IMG/VR virus record: IMGVR_UViG_3300006224_000040
Span: 1 to 22,315 of that record
Source of the DNA: a virus
DNA: 22,315 bases
Strand: one strand, 5' to 3'
Within the stretch, counting starts at the first letter, position 1. Each line of letters opens with the position of its first letter. The position numbers were made by a program, and so were the translations under genes. The notes beneath the pieces are model-generated. The model was not told where the DNA came from. It saw only the letters and a list, made by a program, of their open reading frames with translations, and did not search any database. Positions 17,944 to 22,315 of the stretch are shown in pieces.

Positions 17944-18830
17944 TATATTTCCCAATCTAAGGTTACATCACCATCAGAAGCGGAAATAGAAAGTGTAGGC
18001 GGTTGTAAAGTTTTATATTTAACAACAACTAGTCCAGAACCACCATTACCAGGATTATCATATGGAGGGTCACTACCATTTCCTGCACCAGAACCTCCAC
18101 CACCAGTATTAGGTTGTCCATAAGCTGTTTCTTCATCAGTATCACCATATCCACCACCATGAGTAGCTACACCATCATGGTCAAACGCATTTCCAGCGCC
18201 ACCACCACAATATCCTACAAAAGTTCCTTCTTCAATAAAATCTGAGTCTAATCCTGCTCCACCATCACCAGCCCATCTATCTGTAGTACCACCATTACCG
18301 GGTTGTTCACCAGCACCACCCATTCCACCACCACCACCAGAAGCATTAGTACTAGCACCACCTTCAATATCACCTTCAAACCATCCAGCACCACCATCAT
18401 ATCCTACACTTCCAGCACCACCAGCACCATGAGCTTGATAACCTCCACCACCACAACCACCATCACCACCATGATTTTCTGTATTTAAATAGCTACCGCC
18501 ACCACCGCCACCTTCTGCGGTATAATCTCCAAATACACTATCTTCGCCTTTAGTTCCTCTACCATATCCTACACCAGCAGCACCACCAGCACCAACTGTA
18601 GCTGGCATACTTCCTGATAATGTTTGTGCGCCAGTTAATAAAGCACCAGCACCACCACCACCAGCAGTAGCAGCATTATCACGACTTCCTCCACCACCGC
18701 CACCACCAATAACTAAAACTTCAGCTTCAGCAGTACCAGTACATACTAAAGTACCATCTTCAGTAAAGATATGAACTGTATATTCACCGTGTACTTCTTT
18801 AGTACCCCCTGTGGCAGAGAAATAGGCCAT
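17943..18830 (-). CDS. Glycine-rich fibre-tip-like protein
   Basis: A 295-residue protein. Residues 1-40 form beta strands (HGEYTVHIFTEDGTLVCTG, then AEAEVLVIGGGGGGG), followed by about 200 residues extremely rich in glycine (AATAGGGGAGALLTG, YTAEGGGGGGSY, GGDGGCGGGGYQAHGAGG, ASGGGGGMGGAGEQ) and a beta C-terminus (SGLVVVKYKTLQPPTLSISA). Poly-glycine sandwich tips of this sort are known for T-even fibre adhesins (gp38 type) and occur in many tail proteins. It probably helps receptor recognition. The start overlaps the upstream gene by TAATG. Confidence 0.75.
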   Translation of the reverse strand: MAYFSATGGTKEVHGEYTVHIFTEDGTLVCTGTAEAEVLVIGGGGGGGSRDNAATAGGGGAGALLTGAQTLSGSMPATVGAGGAAGVGYGRGTKGEDSVFGDYTAEGGGGGGSYLNTENHGGDGGCGGGGYQAHGAGGAGSVGYDGGAGWFEGDIEGGASTNASGGGGGMGGAGEQPGNGGTTDRWAGDGGAGLDSDFIEEGTFVGYCGGGAGNAFDHDGVATHGGGYGDTDEETAYGQPNTGGGGSGAGNGSDPPYDNPGNGGSGLVVVKYKTLQPPTLSISASDGDVTLDWEI

Positions 18831-19186
18831 TAGAACTCCTGTTCTATCAATTCTAAATCATCTTTGGCACCAGCAAGAACAATCTTTCCATTAGGATAGA
18901 TATAGTTGATTACCTTGATTGATTTTCCATTTATATTTTCATGCCAACCAACAAGGTAAACCACACCTTTAATTTTTCCTACTAAATCCATGAATGTTCT
19001 TCTACGATAAATGAGTTTTTGGGAAGGACGTTCAAATTCAACAGAAAGGACAAGCTTATTTTCATCACTAAGCATAGCAAAGTGAGAAAGCTTGTCCCTT
19101 TGTATATCTGCATAACGATTCTCAGAACCGTCACTATTAAATTGTGCTAAAAACGTTTCATCGTTATAAACGGCTACCCATTTCAT
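18830..19186 (-). CDS. Conserved phage protein of unknown role
   Basis: A 118-residue protein beginning KWVAVYNDETFLAQFNSDGS, then ENRYADIQRDKLSHFAML, a beginning I associate with small proteins near phage tail or lysis genes. The rest alternates strands (KLVLSVEFERPSQKLIYRRR, VVYLVGWHENINGKSIKVI, YIYPNGKIVLAGAKDD). No enzymatic motif. AGAGG lies before the ATG. Between the fibre-tip gene and a basic microprotein, it may be part of tail assembly. Confidence 0.65.
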   Translation of the reverse strand: MKWVAVYNDETFLAQFNSDGSENRYADIQRDKLSHFAMLSDENKLVLSVEFERPSQKLIYRRRTFMDLVGKIKGVVYLVGWHENINGKSIKVINYIYPNGKIVLAGAKDDLELIEQEF

Positions 19187-19207
19187 TGATAAGCCTCTCT
19201 TCCTATA

Positions 19208-19393
19208 TTATTTTTTCTTTTTTCTTTTACCTCTTGGAAAAGTCTTAGTTAAATGACCTTCTTTTGTGGCTGTTTTTAAGCCTTTTTTGAATGCCGGTTT
19301 CCCTTCATTCTCCATAGCATGATAAATTTCCATAGCCTTTTCTCGGCCATATTTTTCTATTAGCGTTCTAGCTAATGATGCATTATATGGCAT
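19208..19393 (-). CDS. Basic microprotein
   Basis: A 61-residue protein with AAGAGAGG before the ATG. The N-terminal half is a helix (ASLARTLIEKYGREKAMEIY) and the C-terminus is strongly basic (FPRGKRKKKK). It is probably nucleic-acid binding or a virion-internal protein. No family is recognised. It lies in the structural module, 11 bases after the upstream gene. Confidence 0.65.
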   Translation of the reverse strand: MPYNASLARTLIEKYGREKAMEIYHAMENEGKPAFKKGLKTATKEGHLTKTFPRGKRKKKK

Positions 19394-19404
19394 TTAAACC
19401 TCTC

Positions 19405-19911
19405 TTATGTTTCGTCGTATCTAAACGTACAAGTTTCTGCTGCCAACGCACCAGCAACGGCACTATCAGAAACAACTGCTTGCATTTCAAGATACTGACT
19501 AACTTTACCAGTATCGGGGTTACTTATAGAACCAGTCATAGATAATGGAGAAGCAGAAGTATAGGTTGCAATATCCGTATTCAAACCTTCATCATTACCA
19601 GAAGTACCTTGTGTTCCTTCAGGCTCAGTATATGCATCTGCAACAGCACCTTCTACAACAACACCAGTCCATCCAATAGTACCATCTGTGTAGAATTTGA
19701 TGTTATTAATAGTACCAGTAGGAGAAGTATCTGCATTAAGATAAATAGATTTCTTAAAGCTATAATTTGTACCTGCTGGGTCAGGCTTCACCATAGGATA
19801 GTCTGTGCCAGGGTTATAATCATCATCTGTGCAAAAACGCACATTAGTTACGGTAGTAGCTACAGGAGTAGCACCACCATTAACTTCTTTCACGCTCATT
19901 GTAGCGGCCAA
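19405..19911 (-). CDS. Phage structural protein, tail-associated
   Basis: A 168-residue, beta-rich, low-lysine protein starting at TTG 19911 with GGGGGTGAATTAA upstream. ATG 19899 is an alternative. Segments such as SVKEVNGGATPVATTVTNVR, YLNADTSPTGTINNIKFYTD and GTIGWTGVVVEGAVADAY recur in small virion proteins encoded beside tail fibres. The alternating small and aromatic residues suggest a beta-sandwich that joins fibres. The exact position in the tail is unknown. Confidence 0.7.
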   Translation of the reverse strand: MAATMSVKEVNGGATPVATTVTNVRFCTDDDYNPGTDYPMVKPDPAGTNYSFKKSIYLNADTSPTGTINNIKFYTDGTIGWTGVVVEGAVADAYTEPEGTQGTSGNDEGLNTDIATYTSASPLSMTGSISNPDTGKVSQYLEMQAVVSDSAVAGALAAETCTFRYDET

Positions 19912-19929
19912 TTAATTCACCCCCTTTGC

Positions 19930-20946
19930 TTAAAAATTATGGGTATATTCATTTAATTTACTTACTATCATATCGACAACAAGAGCTTGGAAATTAAATT
20001 CTGGAATCCAACAAAGCTCTTTTCTCGCCCGAGTAGAGTCTCCTAATAGAGTTTGTACCTCATTAGGTCTGTAGTATTTATCGACAGATTTAACTAAAAC
20101 CTTTCCTTCTAAATCATATCCAATTGGTAAGTCATCCTTAGTAATCCAGATAATATCTATCCCGAAATAGCTGTACACAGTGTTAACAAATTCAAAAATA
20201 GAATGTGTTTCACCAGATGCTAAAATAAAGTTTTCTGGCTTATCATTCTGAAGCATCAACCACATACCTTCTACCATATCCGCAGCATGACTCCAATCTC
20301 TTCTAGCTTCCATATTACCTAGTTCTAATACAACATCTTCGCCACAAATTTGTCTAACTATGGTGTCAACGATTTTTTGGGTGACGAATTCAATTCCCCT
20401 GCGGGGGGATTCGTGGTTGAAGAGGATGCCGCAACAAATAAACATTCCATAAGACTCTTTGTATATCCTAGCCATTTCATGTGCAAATAGCTTTGAAACA
20501 CCATACGGACTCCTTGGTTTGTAATGTGTCTGCTCAGTCTGAGGAAAAGTAATACCATCAAACATTTCACTAGAACTAGCCTGATAGATTTTGGCTTCTG
20601 GACACGTTTGCCTTGCTGATTCAAATACATTTAACGCTCCTATTCCAGTAGTGTTACTAGTATGAATTGGTTCATCCCATGAAATTGCAACATAAGATTG
20701 AGCCGCTAGATTATAAATTTCATCTGGTTTGACTTTATTAAAAAGTCGTATTAGAGAAGATAAATCAGTAATGTCTCCTTCTTCCAAATGAAGATGTGGT
20801 TCATTTAATAACTGTTGAATGTTTTTATAGTTTGGAGTGCTTACTCTTCTAACTATCCCATAAACCTCATAGCCTTTATCTAATAGATTTTCTGCTAAAT
20901 AAGAACCGTCTTGGCCTGTTAATCCTGAAATTATCGCTTTCTTCAA
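19930..20946 (-). CDS. gmd: GDP-mannose 4,6-dehydratase
   Basis: This enzyme converts GDP-mannose to GDP-4-keto-6-deoxymannose, the precursor of GDP-fucose, GDP-rhamnose and GDP-perosamine. The product is 338 residues from TTG 20946, which has AAAGGAG six bases upstream. A GTG at 20976 lacks a site. Visible hallmarks: NAD(P)-binding GLTGQDG (residues 8-14), SSSEMF (124-129), YGVSK (Y148, K152), and NMEARRDWSHAADMVEGMW (211-229), which replaces the usual NLDARRDWG. The normal length is about 350. It probably works with the isomerase-like cupin at 4028-4636 to make sugars for host surface or phage glycosylation. No fucose synthase is seen. Confidence 0.92.
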   Translation of the reverse strand: MKKAIISGLTGQDGSYLAENLLDKGYEVYGIVRRVSTPNYKNIQQLLNEPHLHLEEGDITDLSSLIRLFNKVKPDEIYNLAAQSYVAISWDEPIHTSNTTGIGALNVFESARQTCPEAKIYQASSSEMFDGITFPQTEQTHYKPRSPYGVSKLFAHEMARIYKESYGMFICCGILFNHESPRRGIEFVTQKIVDTIVRQICGEDVVLELGNMEARRDWSHAADMVEGMWLMLQNDKPENFILASGETHSIFEFVNTVYSYFGIDIIWITKDDLPIGYDLEGKVLVKSVDKYYRPNEVQTLLGDSTRARKELCWIPEFNFQALVVDMIVSKLNEYTHNF

Positions 20947-20967
20947 TTGAGTCTCCTTTCTATAAAT

Positions 20968-20994
20968 AAGAGCCACTACTTTTGAGTGGCTCTT
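20968..20994 (-). terminator. Strong hairpin before gmd
   Basis: AAGAGCCACT and AGTGGCTCTT form a perfect 10-bp stem with a 7-base loop. It is followed on the minus strand by ATTTATAG, a weak U-rich tract, so it may end transcription from the endolysin gene or protect the gmd messenger. It lies 21 bases from the gmd start. Confidence 0.55.
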
Positions 20995-21114
20995 GGAGAG
21001 TTTTTATAGAGGTTCTCGCTTCGTTCCTCTTGCACCTTAGTTAAACGCCCAAGTTCCAACCTGTTGTTTATGGCGTAACGATTCGGGTGCTGTCTATAGT
21101 ATATATCGACAAAA
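20995..21114 (-). other. Noncoding spacer, possibly structured
   Basis: No gene is supported in this 120-base gap between the endolysin gene and gmd. A 60-codon frame across it has no ribosome site and looks accidental. It holds a 5-bp stem, AGAGG/CCTCT, around GC-richer sequence, and a TTGTCG ... TATAGACAG stretch that could be a promoter for gmd. The 35-10 spacing cannot be settled. Confidence 0.3.
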
Positions 21115-22083
21115 TTAGTTAGACTTATAACGAAGCATTTTCCATGTATTAGCTCCAACTATGCCATCTACTTCTAGACCATTTTGGGTTTGAAAAGCTT
21201 CAACCGCCACTAAGGTTTTGCTTCCAAATTTACCATCAAGGTCATCTTCTGTCCAACCAACTGTAACACCAATTTTGTATAGCACTTTTTGTACCCAAAG
21301 AACATCTTTACCATCTAGACCTTTTTTAAGAACTCTATCTGGTCTTTTAGCTAATAACTCAGTCCAAGTAACAGTACCGATAATCCCATCGCTTGTAAGC
21401 ATTTTACTAGCTTGAAAAGAACGAGCCATAGCATCGGTCTGTTTACCAAATGTACCGTCAACAGCTATATTGTATCCATAATATTTCATTAAATCTTGCG
21501 CTTCGGTTACGTCTTTTCCTTTCATCATTGGTTCTTTTAATGATAAGGTTCTTCTATAATCATAGTTTTTAACTGGTTCACCAAGATATTCAAAATGCAT
21601 AGTGTCTTTTACATGAACATAGGTTCCACCCCATTTAAAACCTTCTTCTTTAAAAATCTGTACAATTCTAGGAGGAAGGTCTGTTATTAATTTGTTATCA
21701 TAACGCATTGGATTTTGCTTAGGATTTATATCTATAGCTACTGGAAAAGCATGATTACTAGTCTGGTGTGTTCCAGCAATATATCTTTTGCTATAAGTAT
21801 ACATAACTTCCCAATGATAACTAGTATCAAAACCTTCAGCAACAAGTTTCTTTTGCACATTCATAAAGGGAACAACTGCCCATTTATGCCAAAGCATACT
21901 TTTTCCCATAAAACTAACTCTTACTACATATTCATTAAAATATCCTGAAGACCAAGGGTTTCCCCATTTGGAATAAGGAACAGTTCCAAGAATATTAGCA
22001 TCAACTTCTTCTGGAGCATCCTCATTAGGAACTACGTCTGTGTCTAATAACTTAGGATTCTCTTCTAAGAAAATTTCATCCAT
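21115..22083 (-). CDS. Endolysin: M15 peptidase with two peptidoglycan-binding domains
   Basis: A 322-residue protein from ATG 22083, which has AAAGGAAAGACTG upstream. Residues about 50-170 are a D-alanyl-D-alanine carboxypeptidase-type M15 domain. TSNHAFPVAIDINP carries H111 and D118, and DTMHFEYL carries H163, the expected zinc ligands. Residues about 188-245 and 255-320 are two peptidoglycan-binding type 1 domains (AVDGTFGKQTDAMARSFQ and GLEVDGIVGANTWKML). There is no signal peptide or membrane helix, so release would need a holin not identified here. It likely cuts peptide stems or cross-bridges at lysis. Confidence 0.9.
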   Translation of the reverse strand: MDEIFLEENPKLLDTDVVPNEDAPEEVDANILGTVPYSKWGNPWSSGYFNEYVVRVSFMGKSMLWHKWAVVPFMNVQKKLVAEGFDTSYHWEVMYTYSKRYIAGTHQTSNHAFPVAIDINPKQNPMRYDNKLITDLPPRIVQIFKEEGFKWGGTYVHVKDTMHFEYLGEPVKNYDYRRTLSLKEPMMKGKDVTEAQDLMKYYGYNIAVDGTFGKQTDAMARSFQASKMLTSDGIIGTVTWTELLAKRPDRVLKKGLDGKDVLWVQKVLYKIGVTVGWTEDDLDGKFGSKTLVAVEAFQTQNGLEVDGIVGANTWKMLRYKSN

Positions 22084-22315
22084 CAGTCTTTCCTTTCGTA
22101 TTGTAATACACTGTACCATTAATTATAACATAATCTACGTCTGGTTTCACTTCTTTCATAAAGGTTACATCAGGAACCTTTTCTTTTATTCTCTGTTTAG
22201 TTTCTTCTACTCGTTCTTCAATTGAAGGAGTTGCTTCTTCCGTAAATACTGGCGCTTGAACAGGAGGTATTTCAGTAGAGCTAGTCATAGTAGTAGCAGT
22301 TCCATTTTTTCCATT
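22076..22315 (-). CDS. Partial gene, acidic protein (5' end outside window)
   Basis: The frame is open to the window edge, so the true start probably lies beyond it. ATG 22288 has no ribosome site. The visible 79 residues are Thr/Glu/Pro rich (TSSTEIPPVQAPVFTEEA), then a charged helix (SIEERVEETKQRIKEK), then strands (VDYVIINGTVYYN). Its stop overlaps the endolysin start by 8 bases. No family is recognised. Confidence 0.65.
   Translation of the reverse strand, partial: NGKNGTATTMTSSTEIPPVQAPVFTEEATPSIEERVEETKQRIKEKVPDVTFMKEVKPDVDYVIINGTVYYNTKGKTDG

Noticed and set aside
20976-21158. A 60-codon minus-strand frame between endolysin and gmd
   Set aside because: It overlaps the endolysin end, has no ribosome site and has no recognisable protein features.

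Overview
This window looks like part of an AT-rich tailed bacteriophage (Caudoviricetes-type) or related prophage. Nearly all genes lie on the minus strand. They are packed, often overlapping as ATGA or TAATG, and carry strong GGAGG-type ribosome binding sites. The phage signals are a tail-fibre/structural module, an endolysin, a 17-member tRNA array with an HNH endonuclease, a flavin-dependent thymidylate synthase and many microproteins. Consensus Shine-Dalgarno sites and an SLH domain make a Firmicutes-like or other monoderm host plausible, but this is only an inference.

Layout in transcription order (minus strand, high to low coordinates). 22315-21115: a partial gene, then an M15 peptidase endolysin with two peptidoglycan-binding domains. 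20994-19930: a hairpin terminator candidate, then a GDP-mannose 4,6-dehydratase gene. 19911-11496: the virion-surface module, with a small structural protein, a basic microprotein, a phage protein of unknown role, a glycine-rich fibre-tip-like protein, an 881-residue beta-helix/fibre protein, an 1115-residue fibre built from about 45 tandem 14-residue repeats, and a small baseplate-like protein. 11496-9154: a papain-family protease with C-terminal SLH sequence, then several small zinc-binding, basic, helix-turn-helix and membrane proteins. 9036-7328: a SLOG-family protein, ThyX, an FmdB-type zinc ribbon, a DUF6899-like phage protein and a small protein. 7318-4688: the tRNA array. 4636-794: a stand-alone mannose-6-phosphate isomerase/ManC-type cupin, followed by a chain of coupled microproteins.

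The tRNA array is the most interesting part. It holds 17 tRNAs: Met, Thr, Asp, Cys, Ala, Glu, Leu x2, Phe, Pro, Val, Gln, Asn, Ser x2, Arg and Gly. Interleaved with them are seven compact elements closed by perfect or near-perfect terminal stems, mostly only 2-7 bases from a tRNA end. They match no family I recognise and may be small stable RNAs comparable to the two non-tRNA RNAs in the phage T4 tRNA cluster. Several tRNAs are odd: tRNA-Asn has a long variable arm, both tRNA-Leu have short ones, tRNA-Asp has C33, and tRNA-Met has a weak acceptor stem. Three membrane microproteins, one with an apparent ATA start, and an HNH gene whose last codons lie inside tRNA-Arg are also in the array.

Bases 1-730 differ from the rest: visibly GC-rich (43 of 60 bases in 601-660 against 23 of 60 in 3541-3600), coding on the plus strand, and full of GAGC-type words, repeated modules and strong hairpins. 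This may be acquired DNA, a differently evolving genome arm, or an assembly junction.

The isomerase-type cupin and the dehydratase suggest the phage alters GDP-mannose-derived sugars. ThyX and the tRNAs suggest it supplements nucleotide synthesis and translation. The protease, fibres and endolysin act at the cell envelope.
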